From: Dactylonectria macrodidyma
Taxonomy: Eukaryota; Ascomycota; Sordariomycetes; Hypocreales; Nectriaceae
Direction: 5' to 3'
DNA: 64,000 bases
NCBI GenBank assembly: GCA_020744425.1
Contig: JAGMUV010000036.1
Location: 485,211-549,210 of the forward strand
The notes under the pieces were generated by a model. That model searched no databases. It was not told the origin of the DNA and saw only the letters and a list, made by a program, of their open reading frames with translations. The translations under genes were made by a program, and so were the position numbers. Positions 1-10,522 of the stretch are shown piece by piece. Each line of letters begins with the position of its first letter. The stretch's first letter is position 1.

Positions 1-780
1 GGATCCATCACTAAGCATATATATAATGACTTGCATGTAATTGATTATGTTTGACATGTGTCTGTTGTAGATGCATATTTTGAGGAGAGGAATATAATTA
101 GCTTGCACGGAGTCGGTTCCTAGATCCTCCATGCACGCTGCTGACAGTCACCCAGTAATAAATAGTGCGTATCCGATGTTGGGACTGGTGAATATGTTTT
201 TAAAAGAAAGCACTGAATTAATTAATAGCGATGTTTTAAGGATGCCATTACACATCAATAGCACAGCATCTGGTTTCTAACAAGTCGTGTTCAAAGTGCT
301 GGTCGATGTAGCTCATGGATCCCGATCGAGCTACTCCAAGTACCGGTATCACCATAACTATCCTTATTGAAAAATTCGCAAGTGAGTCATACTATCGAGT
401 CAAAAGGGGGTTGCACAACTTTTGTGAAAGGTAAAGCGACTAGAGATGAAATAAGGCGGTCAGCAAGGCAGAACCCCACCCAGTATGCTGAAGTTTCAAG
501 CGAAGGCTCCTGGGAGATGAATGGAGAGTGATACACACGTGATGTCGTACGTTACGGATGAATTCAAGTTGTAGCAAATCTTCCTAAATACAAAGCAATT
601 CAAATTGAATTGCCTGCCTTACGCAAAACATGACGGCTGTATCGCAGTCATCTCGATCTCTTCATCGGTGCCCAGGGATGAGGCACGGCTTTGAGTCCAA
701 CTGCAATAGAGTGATATATGATATAAGCTAATGATCTCCTCGGTTTTGGTCACACACTAGACGAGCTCGCATCTGCGCTT
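1..780. other. No gene recognised
   Basis: AT-leaning sequence with no open frame of note and no recognisable protein similarity on either strand. It precedes the decayed LINE and may be eroded repeat. Confidence 0.4.
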
Positions 781-859
781 GTGAGTCTCCTACAATCAGC
801 AGCAAAGGCAGCAGGCCGGCCTACGAGGAAGGGAGCACGCAACGCCCTTGCCGCAGCCG

Positions 860-2330
860 AATATCGGGCGATCAGGAGGCTTTCCCCTCGGATTCAACCA
901 AGAAGTCCAACTAGCCAAACGAGATTTCCACCACGTGGTCCGTCGTGCCAAAAGGCTCTACAGGCGGAACCTGATCGACAGCTTTTCAGATAGCAGCTCT
1001 GTTTTGAAGGCCGTCCGGTGGCTGAGATCACCAGGAGCCTTCCAACCGCCTCCACTACAAGTGGACGGCGTGGTCTACGAAACCCAGCTGGACAAGGCCA
1101 ACGCGCTCCGGCGAGCTACTTTAGAGCGCTGAATAGCTGAAGACAATATTCAGGACCCCTGGATTCAGGTCAGCCCTTACAGAATGCTTCCGTTTTCGTA
1201 GGAAATCTCCCTAGAAGAAGCATAAGATGCGACTCTCTGTACTGGAAACGCATCCCTAGGAGCAGATAACATCACAGCCAAGCTCCTCACAGCAGCATGG
1301 AATATCATTAGAACGCGCGTTCGCCGCCTCTTCGAGGGGTGCCTGGCCATAGGCCACCACCCGAAACCCTTCAGGGCGGCCGAGGTGGTCATAATTGCCA
1401 AACCTGGACGTAGAGACCTGACGAAGCCGCGAGCATGGCGACCTATCTCTCTGCTTTCTTGTCTCGGCAAGGGGCTAGAACGGCTGGTTGCACGCCGTCT
1501 CGCGTGGGCATGCATTCACTATGGAGTCCTCACCCACAGCAAGTTAGGACGCTCCCAAAGAGGCCTGCGACAGACCTCGTAGCTACCCTAGTCCACGACA
1601 TCAAGGAAGCATTTGCTCGCAAGAAGGTGGCCACTCTGGTCACGATGGATATCCAAGGCGCTTTCGACACTGTCCTGAGCAATAGACTGATTTTGCGGCT
1701 CTGCGAATAAGGCTAGCCCGAACATCTCGCACGATGGGCCACATCCTTCATGGATGACCGATCTGCATGTGTCAGATACTAAAATGCCATCACCCCGCTC
1801 TCTCCCCTCCAGTGCGGTCTCCCTCAGGGATCGCCGGTATCGCCGATTCTCTTTCTGCTATACCGGTACACAGAGCCCATCTACCGACTAAGCAACCCTC
1901 AAGGCCGGTTCAGCTATGCAGACGACACAGGCATCCTGTGCATGGGCGACACGATAGAGGAAACAGCGGCTGCGGCTTCAAGATCTGTCGAAGGAATGGT
2001 CCGCTGGGGCAGCCAGCTATGGCTTCGCACTTACCAGAACGACCTCTCCATCTGCGACGGCTCGGGCCGGCTTGGACCTGCCGAGGTCTTTGATGCTAAG
2101 GCCACAGGAGCACTGGAGGGCCTTAAGGCAGCCATACACCTCCCAGTATCAGCGACATGGGATATTGCAGTCTGTCTAGACAACTTGGCAGCTGCCACTT
2201 GCCTACGGGGCCCACCCCGGAGCAATATAGGAGATTTAACCTCAAGGCAACTATACGCTGCTCGCCGGAGTTCTCGCTCCTCCGGGCTGTTCTATACTAT
2301 TTACTCATAGTAAGGTCCCTCTATGGGGAT
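860..2330 (+). pseudogene. Decayed LINE (Tad1-like) ORF2: reverse transcriptase and RNase H remnants
   Basis: Fragments of a non-LTR retrotransposon polyprotein follow each other in the expected order in shifting plus-strand frames. Around 870-1130 is the linker between endonuclease and RT (LAKRDFHHVVRRAKRLYRRN). At 1385-1500 is the RT start (KPGRRDLTKPRAWRPISLLS), at about 1640-1680 the catalytic block VTMDIQGAFDT, and at 1820-1860 the GLPQGSPVSPILFLLY block. At 1909-1929 is the FSYADDT active-site motif. Around 2090-2240 an RNase H-like stretch (FDAKATGALEGLKAAIH) follows. Several stops and frame changes mean it cannot be translated as one protein. The Tad1-clade assignment is from memory of the family. 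The endonuclease and ORF1 are missing; another LINE scrap at 17.3-18.3 kb carries those parts. Confidence 0.85.
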
Positions 2331-2399
2331 TTCGCTGCATACTACGAACGATTCAACCACGAGGATGCGCAAGCTCAAGAAATAATGAGTCCCAATTAA

Positions 2400-3369
2400 T
2401 ATTATGCGTAGGGGCTTCACCTGGTGCCGGCATCAGGTACATCGACATATCTTTGTCGAGATGGTAGTGAGGATCGCCTGTCAATGCGAGCGGAGAAAAG
2501 TAGTTCGCCATCTGAGTGAGGTCGACAACTCGTGGATGCGAAGCTGAGGGTATTTGTCCCATCCAGAAAGGATCTGGGCATGGCGATGCTACTTGATACA
2601 ATGAGGTAACGCCGGCAAGATGGTCAAGCCTGCTCGCACAGCCATTTGTTTGCACCCCGAGCCCGCTTATGACAACATCCTCACCACTTAAGATGCTGCT
2701 ATATGCAAGCCGGTCTGACATCCTTGGGCATAAGGCAGCATCCAGACGTAACACCGACCTCCGAACCGGCTGAACTAACTGGAAGGTACTCCGCCCCCTG
2801 AATTCCTACCACACCTCGCTTAACGTGATCATGCTGGCATTACTCAGGCCCTTCGGCCTCTCCGTGCTGTTGGTCCGCTAGGCCGACATGACGAGAGTCA
2901 GTCTTGTGATCATTAATCTACGCCTCAGCTCTGGCGGCCTCCTTTAGCCATTCTGCCAGTAAAGGGTGGGAGCTGCTAATGGTAAGGCACACTCTCTACT
3001 CCGCACCTCCCCAACATCCAGTTTATAACAACACCCCCAAGAACAGAGTATGAGGCATTAAAGCTATCTATTGCCTGCATAGCCTCAACTACGCCGGGGA
3101 AACCACCGAAAGTAGACACCTAGTCAGCCCTATCCTGAAGCTATACCTAGCATGGATCGATACAACTGATGTAATAGTGTGGCATCATAGTTCCCCTATC
3201 ACTGGCTGTGTTTACATATTCAGGCATCAAGGATCTCAGCTGAAGGTTGAGTCGTCCTGAATTATTAAAGAGTACCTTACCGGACCCGCTGTCGCCTAGG
3301 CAATGCAGCACAAGTGTAAGTGCACGTCTCCTCTTGGCCATACCCACTTCGCCGGCCTTCAACGTACAG
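2400..3369. other. No gene recognised
   Basis: A 133-codon minus-strand frame covers 2353-2754 but matches nothing I recognise and overlaps the LINE end. The rest has many stops in all frames. It is probably eroded repeat or pseudogene sequence leading into the FunK1 scrap. Confidence 0.35.
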
Positions 3370-3580
3370 ACAAGATGGGACCATGTTCAGGTTATTGACC
3401 GGTTTTACCACCGTGGCTGCGTTTGTTATCAGGATGGACTATTACGTCTCTGCCGGTCCGCACACCAGGTCTTCACCAGTCAGCCTACGCGGCTCTTCTT
3501 ACATGGCTTCTACATCCGCGGTTCACTGATTGAACTTTGGGTCTTTGATCGATCTGGCCTCTATTATAGCGGCGAATCTG
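3370..3580 (+). pseudogene. FunK1-type fungal kinase fragment
   Basis: About 70 residues in one frame resemble the N-terminal half of FunK1 family kinases. They include a WDHV..V region, then a helix ending QVFTSQPTRLFLHGF, then GSLIELWVFDRSG. In intact FunK1 proteins this is the segment just before the kinase core (consensus roughly V.AQPTRRFVHGF..CGS.MR.W.FDRSG). No glycine loop, HRD or DFG motif follows in any frame, and stops and frame changes surround the segment. FunK1 genes are common in transposon-rich fungal accessory DNA and this one is a dead remnant. The family assignment rests on memory of the motif. Confidence 0.6.
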
Positions 3581-3784
3581 GGGCGACGAGACGGGCTGGT
3601 GCTGGCGGACAATTTTTCTCAGAGCTGTGTCTAGCCACCCATCATTTGAACCTGGCGACCTACACATTCTTACTGATGTTGGCACTGTTGCCGTACAGAG
3701 ACGACCATTAGAGGCAGCCTTGAAAGTAACATGCCCAACTCAGGATCTAGGACAATCCGGTCAGGAATGTCGCTATTATCCACA

Positions 3785-4625
3785 TCAATGATTGCAGTTT
3801 GTGGTTTGACAAGAAACGTACAGCTCACGCAACCTGTCTGCCTCTGAGTTGGCCTCCTTTAGAGAGGGCCCGCCCCCTTGGAATGTCGGGTTCCAAGGGT
3901 CGTCAATTGTCATTTGCTGAGGCTGATCGGGATCTCTAATAAAACGAATAATGGGATTTCTAGCACGCCGTATTTCTTCGGCGGAAGGAAACATGGGGAG
4001 CAGAGAATCGTACGTAATCATGAAACCCATCAGATCTTGATGTGGAGCCAACCCGAGGATGCCGACATTCGTAAATTGCATAGCCCAACCGCAAGCTGGA
4101 CACAAGGGCTTCTCTCTGTTAGGCCACGGAGAGTACTTCTCATACCAGAGATCGCAATGGTCGGTTGGACAGTGATGTCGAAATTCGGAAGCTTCCGGAG
4201 GATAATAATCTTCCGGTACTTTCGAGAGAAACACTCTGAGCTCCACAAGACGAGGAAGCTCTAGAAAAGACTGGACTTTGAACGGCGACTGCTCTGGAAG
4301 AATGATCCTTTCCAGTAAGCAAATGGCCTCCTCCGGACCAACTAGAGTTCTCCAGGCGCGGGGAAGAATGGGCCACAAAGAAGGCGAACCCCAGGCAGCT
4401 AGAGTAGAGGGAGCGGCTTTCGTGGCAAACTGCAAGTAACGGGTGAGGCTTGATGTTGATCGTGTAGGTTCCGAAGCCGGCATGGAGGATGTCGGGGGCA
4501 GCCAGCCTCCAAATCTTCCGACGAAGTTCGGCCGGTAACATAAGAAATCGAAGAAACCCGGTTGTAGGGCGATACGTGCCTTCGGGGAGTGGAATTGTAG
4601 ACACCATCTTTGTACGTGCTGACAT
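3785..4625 (-). pseudogene. 2EXR-domain gene, frameshifted
   Basis: The N-terminus carries the 2EXR hallmark: FLRFLMLPAELRRKIWRLA followed about 25 residues later by PHPLLAVCHESR. 2EXR proteins are fungal F-box-like proteins of unknown role. In this frame (open 4625 to 4140) the family pattern stops after CHESR. In a second minus-strand frame (open down to 3785) it resumes with WGSPSL.PILPRAW, then SFLELPRLVELRVF, the usual leucine-rich stretch, and a C-terminal region with HHCPTDHCDLWYEKY and CPACGWA. A single-base indel near 4405-4420 therefore separates the two halves. The joined length, about 280 residues, would suit the family. It could instead be a sequencing error. No splice pair that repairs the frame was seen. 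Confidence 0.7.
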
Positions 4626-4914
4626 CGAGTCAATGTGGTGGGAAAGAACATGGCCCTGTAGATTCGTGCAAAGAAGCTTGAGCTTGGCGATTATAATTGA
4701 GAAGTGCTTCGGCTATACTTATACCTACAACGAGCTGGTCCCGCTCTAAAGCTGTGACAGGGTGACCAATAGGAAAGGGAATCCGTATAGGGAAGGGCCC
4801 CTCAGGTGCGGGGAAAACGGGTAGGTCCGAGCGCTCCACCCTCCCTCAATGGGGTTCCGAGTGGCATGGGCGTTTTAGTAATGACCCTGGCCAAGCCCTA
4901 GAAAAGACCAGCTA

Positions 4915-5325
4915 ACAAGGCCACGGGAGCCCGGATCAAAGGAATTATAACAGTTCAATGTGATGATTGCGGCACTTCCAAGATCACCGGCAGATCAGCC
5001 GCCTGCCGCGGGACCTTCCAGCCGGACCCGGTCTAAGGCTAGCTATTGACTTCCCCGATCTGGAGATCCAGAGGGAAGGACTAGCCTGATGTTAATAGCA
5101 GACCGCTATTCCGGTTACATCTGGGACTATTATTTGAAGACTCGGCTAGTGTTCAGGTTCCTCATAGGGATGAACATCATCGTGGAGTCAACAGCCGCAG
5201 ACACACCGGCCCAGAATGGCGGCGCCGAGCTTTCCGGCAAGGTCATGAAGTCTAGGGCTAGGGCCCTACGGGCCGGAGCCCAATTTCATTCCTTCTTTTG
5301 GGTTGAAATCTATCGAGCTGCTGAG
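4915..5325 (+). mobile_element. Copia-type integrase fragment
   Basis: Short in-frame pieces match the Copia polyprotein in order. The integrase zinc region tail QCDDCGTSKI lies near 4960-4990 and IDFPDLEIQREG just before 5089. The integrase core LIADRYSGYIWDYYLKTR follows, then ESTAADTPAQNGGAELSG and finally WVEIYRAAEPIS near 5325. Stops separate the pieces. At its right end it runs directly into the Fot1-like fragment on the other strand. This fragment is GC-normal and clearly a different family from the AT-rich Copia element at 39-45 kb. Confidence 0.75.
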
Positions 5326-5775
5326 CCAATTTCATGTTGGAACGTCTTTCCGCGCTTGCAACGACCATTCCAGTTGAGAAAATCCCCATCATAAAGCCAG
5401 TCTCGTCAAAGTTATAGATATCCGACTCCACGATGCCATATTTGGTGATTATGTTCCGCACAAGCATAAACCAGCCTCAGATGACCTCTGGATCTTCGCA
5501 TTTGGCTCTTCTATAGTCATATCTCCGAAAAGAACACGTTTTTAGATCTGGTTGTCGCTTGACGAAGTTGGAGGCCCAGCGCTTGTCGACGGGAGGCGCG
5601 TCGCTCGGCGAGCAGTTTATTGGCCATATCTTCCACGTCGCGAAGACGGGGGGGGGAGTGATCGCGAATCCAGGTCGAGAACGTATTGAACAATAGTCCG
5701 TTCTTCTAGATCGGTGACTTTTCTCGAATTAGCCGCAATATCGCGTCTGGATGGCATGCCGCGCTGGCGTCGCTA
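5318..5775 (-). mobile_element. Fot1/pogo-type transposase fragment
   Basis: Reading the minus strand from 5775, the pieces match the N-terminal half of Fot1/pogo-family transposases. They are RRDIAANSRKVTDLEERTIV, then VQYVLDLDSRS, then LRDVEDMANKLLAERR, then KRWASNFVKRQPDLK, then the beginning of the DDE domain YNFDETGFMMGI and SAERRSNMKLAQ. At least two frame changes, one at a run of nine C/G bases near 5649, disrupt it. The element is cut at both ends, and no terminal inverted repeats were seen. Homology is to Tc1/mariner-superfamily elements common in filamentous fungi. Confidence 0.8.
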
Positions 5776-7760
5776 GAGTTTCCTAGGATCCATGAAGGTT
5801 TATTTTACAGCCAAATTTTGGTGTACCCCGCCCATCGTGGGGTAGGCACCTGGTGTCCTTCCAAACAACCAGCTACCTAAAATGTATATATCTTGAAGAA
5901 CTAGTTAATGAGGCAAGGTATAATTAAGTAGCCAGTATAATTAAATCCAGCGAAATTCTCTTTACACAATGATAAGTCTATCTTCCTCACCCGAGCGCGT
6001 TAAGTTATTTACGTCAATTTAGACCAGAAGATATATAATGTCAGATAGAACAGGTATGCTAGGAAAGCCACATCTATCAGCTATTGAGACTGTGGCCCGG
6101 TCTCAAAGGCCCGGGTCTCTAGCCGGTCTCGAAGACCCGGATCCCTTGGATCCGGTCTTAAGAAAAACCTTATCGTAGCTCCTATGACGATGAGGGCACC
6201 TTTATATATAGAGCCGCTGCGACCCCTCTGTTAAATAGAAAGCAAGATCTTCCATCGCCACCAAGCTGTCTCAACCATTCCATCCCGTCTGATATATAAA
6301 TTTCCCAAGAGACACCAACCATAAAGTTGACAACTTAAGCAGGCTGCACCAAAAGTGCTTAGATCTAGATGAAAAATACATTAATTAGCATTATTTATCC
6401 TAGAGACTACTCCTTCCAAGTAGAATCATCTTAATCTCACTATATAGAGTAGTCTGGGAAGGCGTTAAAAGTCGTGATGTTTTGCCTGGTCACACGCGTC
6501 TAGCCAAGTGGTAGACACGCCAGACCACCATAGGGCCAAAAAACACACCCAGAGCGAGTTATTACATCAAACGAAATCAAGGTAGTCTTATATTACTAGC
6601 TGGCTCAAGCAAAAATCGGAAGGAAAGCCTGGATGGCCAAGGGAGATTTCCTGGTAGAGCTTAGGTGAGACGGGTATTGTGAGCACGCCCACCTTACCTG
6701 AGCTCAGTCTCTCCCTTGGCCCTCCCTGGCTTATTCTGTAGTGTTGTTCTAGTAATTCCACCACACAGGAACCCAGGTGTGATCACCTAGGGCGTGGCGG
6801 GATCCCTGGAACACCCTCCCTTCCTTAGGGCATCTTCTCCCCAATCTCACCAGGGCCCTGCCCCGGGGATCAGTTCACAGGAGACAGCTGTTAACAGTCT
6901 CTGGTGGATGAGAGCAGGTTAGATCAGGCCAAACAGGTAAGGAAGGGAGTGGTCAAGTTACCTTTATCCTACTACACCAAGTTATTGAGAGCGGGGTGAT
7001 TTATTATTACATATACAGTTTGGGTAACTATTAGGGGGTATGCCTGCTATCTAATATGCCTGCTATCTAATAGATCAGCTGGCTCAGGGATAGAAGGATC
7101 AATAGAAGAGAGGCAGGACCAAGCTACCTCTGCCTGCCTAGTTGTATCCTTCCAAACTATAAGCCATTAAGTTACGTTATATAATATATTTATAAAAAAC
7201 CTATTCTTGCTTAAGCAGAGCCTTTTTAGTATAATAAAATTAATACCTCTTCATATTACTCTTAGCATATATGCTACTAACCTAGCCTTGAGATTTACCA
7301 CGGTTAGCTATCTGCGCTAAGTTGTTTTGTTGCTGGCTTGGGGGAGGCATTATTTGTAAATCGCAAGAAAGCTAAATTTAGTAAAGAAAGGAAGGAGAAA
7401 TAAATCGAGGTAATAGTAATCGGGAGGCATCCCCATTTAAATAACCGCCTAGCTAGCGGCTATCCACGTTATCATGGCAATAATACCAGCCATTATATCC
7501 TTATTTTGATTCCTGAATTGCGTTTGTTAGTTTAGATGGCATAAGCTCACCCGGGGTCGTGCGACCGGGTAAGCCAGCCTAGCTCAGGCATTAACTATAG
7601 GCTCCATTAGCACAGTCTATCTTGGGAGAGCCGGGTGCGCATTTTCCCATTAGTTTGGAGGGACTATCTAAACAAGCTCTTGGATGAGAGCGAGATGACG
7701 TCCGAGGCAGCCACGTCTCGACAACCGCCCTTAAATGATTTTGCATGAATAGTTTAAAAT
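5776..7760. other. Non-coding stretch with hairpins and short repeats
   Basis: No credible protein frame. Visible structure includes clustered CCGGTCT/AGACCCGG motifs at 6085-6160, the long hairpin listed separately at 6625-6732, a tandem duplication of a 16-base unit (ATGCCTGCTATCTAAT) near 7039-7070, and a GC-rich palindrome around CCGGGGTCGTGCGACCGGG near 7551-7570. It ends just downstream of the terpene synthase stop codon. Confidence 0.4.
6625..6732. repeat. 108-nt imperfect hairpin
   Basis: Outer arms 6625-6646 and 6710-6732 are near-perfect inverted repeats (left arm AAGCCTGGATGGCCAAGGGA; right arm reverse complement AAGCCAGGGAGGGCCAAGGG). Inner arms 6657-6666 (GAGCTTAGGT) and 6696-6705 (reverse complement GAGCTCAGGT) continue the stem. 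It could be a small foldback element or a hairpin RNA. No promoter or TSD was recognised. Confidence 0.6.
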
Positions 7761-9528
7761 TTAAGGCAGCCTCATCATTCGCGTCCTCTTAACCTCTGGA
7801 CCATCAGTTCCTAAGTATCTAAAGGTATGAAAGCTAAAAGTATCCTGTTAGCTAATCTTGATACTAGTAAGTAAGCGAAGCTATTATGTTGCATACGTAC
7901 CTCCAGTGTAGGTTTCCGAGGGCTATGTTACGACAGCCATTAATGAATTTCATAACATCCCGGTCAATCTTCTCTCCCCAGAAAGTTATATTGAGTAACG
8001 CCTCGTGCCATCTTCGGTAGCAGTCATATAGCATTTCCCCTATTTTGTCAACAGCCTGCTGATCGCTCATTCCCTGATCCTTTAGAATAAAGATGATATT
8101 GCTATCCTCGCCCTTGATGAGGTCTTTTCTGTACGAGCATAGGTCATTTTGCCTTGTAGAAATCAGCCCTGAGCCAATGCAAAGGGTGCCTAGATCTGGG
8201 GTGTCGCTTACAGCGTGACTAAATCGCACGTGATTCGTGATATCGCTTCCAAGGACGCATGATCCATAACACATTGCGGCAGGTCAATTCCTTCGGCAAA
8301 TCTGTTTTTTTGTAGAAAGTTAATGCTGCGATCCCCTCATCTAATTGGGCAAAGCTGAGCGAGGATCATATGATCGACACCGCAGCCAGTTCCAACTCGT
8401 AATGGTACTTGAAGTAGCCAATGAGGTATAAAGCTTGATGACAATAACACTATCGTCGCGCTCGCCAAATTCCATGGCTAACTACCACGAAATATTCTCT
8501 TGGAGCCTTCACCAAAATGGTACAAGCGGTGTAGGAAGGCGCGTGCAGAGTTTCTCAACCACACTTGCGACTGATAGACGGTGTTGTACTGTACTGTGAT
8601 CACTTACTCCATAAGTCCTATACAGGGATATGCTCCTACGCAACATGCACGCATATTCATGTATTCTTCAACCGTAGGCCGGGAAGCTCTATGTTGAACA
8701 CCAACCTGTTGCAGCACGCCGACACAATACATGGTCAAATGCCGCTTCCAGCGATACTGCAAGCTGGGACTCGAACGCTGCCTGAAGCGCATCCAGCAGG
8801 ATTGTAGCGTATGCCTCAGCGGGTTCTCCTCGGCAGATACTACCGGATGGATGTCGTCTAGCGTAGAGAGTGTGTATATGACTTCTTCAGCGGCTTTGAT
8901 GGGATCATTCGCGAATCTTCCCTCGTCGAAGGCTACACGGTACGCCATTTCTTGTTAGCGGATGCCCCTACGTGGTTTTTCCAAGTACCGTTTGTATAAT
9001 AAACGGGATGATAAAGGGCAATCATGCACGGCGGCGCGGCCCGCCCCAACATCTCCCTAGTGTCGGGTTTGGAAATGCAGACTTACGGTCATCAAATGCA
9101 AAGACCCAGCCATTCCAGTCATTCATAAGCTTCAACGTCTCGACATCGGCATGCGGGGCGCAAATTGCGCTCATGTACGCGATATCCAGCCTACTCCATA
9201 TGCTCGCCGTCTTGTCATCCATACGTAATGCACTTGATGGTGTTTTTGGGTCAGCATTCGGAATTTGCAATTGAAAGCGAAATACAAGGATCGGCTCTCA
9301 CTTTCGCAGCCAGTCATCCGACAGAGCTTTCGAGGTCTTGTACATGGCATTGATCACGGGCTCCACCGACATGATGGATGAGAAAAGCGCCTCCGGCAGT
9401 TTGATCCAGCGGCCGTCGGCATGCTCAAGGAGCTTGTCGGCGTCCTGAACGTGGTCCGGACGGGCCTCGTCTGGAGTGAGCGTGCCGGATCGGCTTGGTG
9501 GCGGTGTGGTTAACGAGCTGGGAGCCAT
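7761..9528 (-). CDS. Class I terpene synthase (sesquiterpene cyclase-like), six exons
   Basis: Predicted to cyclise a linear prenyl diphosphate, most likely farnesyl diphosphate, with Mg2+. Exons on the minus strand: 9528-9302, 9232-9087, 8932-8608, 8301-8212, 8152-7901, 7833-7761. All introns are GT-AG (69, 154, 306, 59, 67 nt), phases chain correctly, and the spliced frame gives 370 aa with no stop. The metal-binding DDxxD box is DDPFD at residues 123-127, created across the exon 2/3 junction. The second metal site is NDLCSYRKD at 265-273, created across exons 4/5. The C-terminal RY pair is at 352-353. Family signature stretches include AICAPHAD, NDWNGWVFAFDD and GNLHWS. The 370-aa length fits the fungal terpene-cyclase-like family. 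The NSE triad ends in Asp rather than Glu, a common variant. The 306-nt intron 3 is unusually long. No other biosynthetic gene lies beside it, so it may be a lone gene rather than part of a cluster. Confidence 0.9.
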
Positions 9529-9824
9529 GGTTCGTGACGTACAGTATCCTAGACGGGTGTTTCAACTTTGAACGGTTTTACGCCCAGATGGTCTGTTCGC
9601 GTGGAAAACCAAGGGTAAAAGAAGAGATATGAGGGCAGAGGAGGAGGAATCCTTCACCTCCACCAGGGAAACAAACGGTTAGTTTGTAAAGTGGAGCGAA
9701 GGAATAAGCACCCTAAGGGACATGTACTGCTAAGTAGCTGGCAGGGGTACGAGGGTGTGGCGTCGTTAGCGTGGGACAAGTCTTTTGAAATGGAACCCGT
9801 GCTCCGTTAACCAATAAATAGATA

Positions 9825-10187
9825 GAGTCTTGCTATTTGCACGATATCAGATTGCTATTCGCACGACATGATTTTGCAGGGGGCAAGGTATATCATATTT
9901 CTTTAAAATACTACATCTATTTTCCCAGTTCTAATCTAATATTTTAAAAATTATTCCTAGACTCTCTATAGTAATAAAAGTAATATTGCCAATTATTATA
10001 TATTTTTAAATATTATATAGAGTATTATAGCTAGATTAGAAGATAAATGTAGTACATTGAGCACTTTTGGTGGGGTGGTCAATGCGTTGAAATACAGGGG
10101 GGTACTTATTTTACACTGTAATTATAGTGTAAAGCTATGTACTTGTCGTGCGAATAGCAATCTGATGTCGTGCAAATAGCAAGACTC
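9825..10187. mobile_element. hAT-type MITE (363 bp) with 8-bp target duplication
   Basis: Terminal inverted repeats of about 44 nt begin GAGTCTTGCTATTTGCACGA at 9825 and end with their inverse at 10187. Each TIR contains two near-copies of TTGCTATTTGCACGA. Subterminal inverted pieces (CTACATCTATTTTC / AGAAGATAAATGTAG) extend the foldback. The direct repeat AATAGATA flanks it exactly on both sides (9817-9824 and 10188-10195), the 8-bp duplication length of hAT transposons. There is no coding capacity. It sits between the terpene synthase promoter side and the HET gene. Confidence 0.9.
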
Positions 10188-10522
10188 AATAGATATTGCA
10201 AGGCCTCGGTTAGGTATCCTGATATTCACGACACGTAACTTCACCCTTGTCACACTAACCATTGCTTCCTTGATAGGGTCCCCGGTACGACAGTCCCAAT
10301 AGGGATAGCGGTGAGAGACGACATGCCATGGAAAGTGGGCTCGCCGCCAGGGTTTCATGAGAAAAGCCAGCAAATGAGCTCATTCCGTCCTGTCCTGTCT
10401 CTCCTGAAACATGTTGAATATAAGTTAGGTCTCAACAGTCTCCTGGGGTGTAACCCATTTTTATTTTGACAAAACAGACCTTCCTGACAAATCCACCCGC
10501 CTATGCAACTGCCGATACAAAA

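Noticed and set aside
2353..2754. 133-codon minus-strand frame
   Set aside because: No recognisable family, overlaps the LINE end, and composition gives no coding support.
6495..6525. tRNA-like A-box (TAGCCAAGTGG) that could mark a tRNA gene or SINE head
   Set aside because: No matching B-box at the right distance and no cloverleaf arms could be drawn. A chance match is likely.
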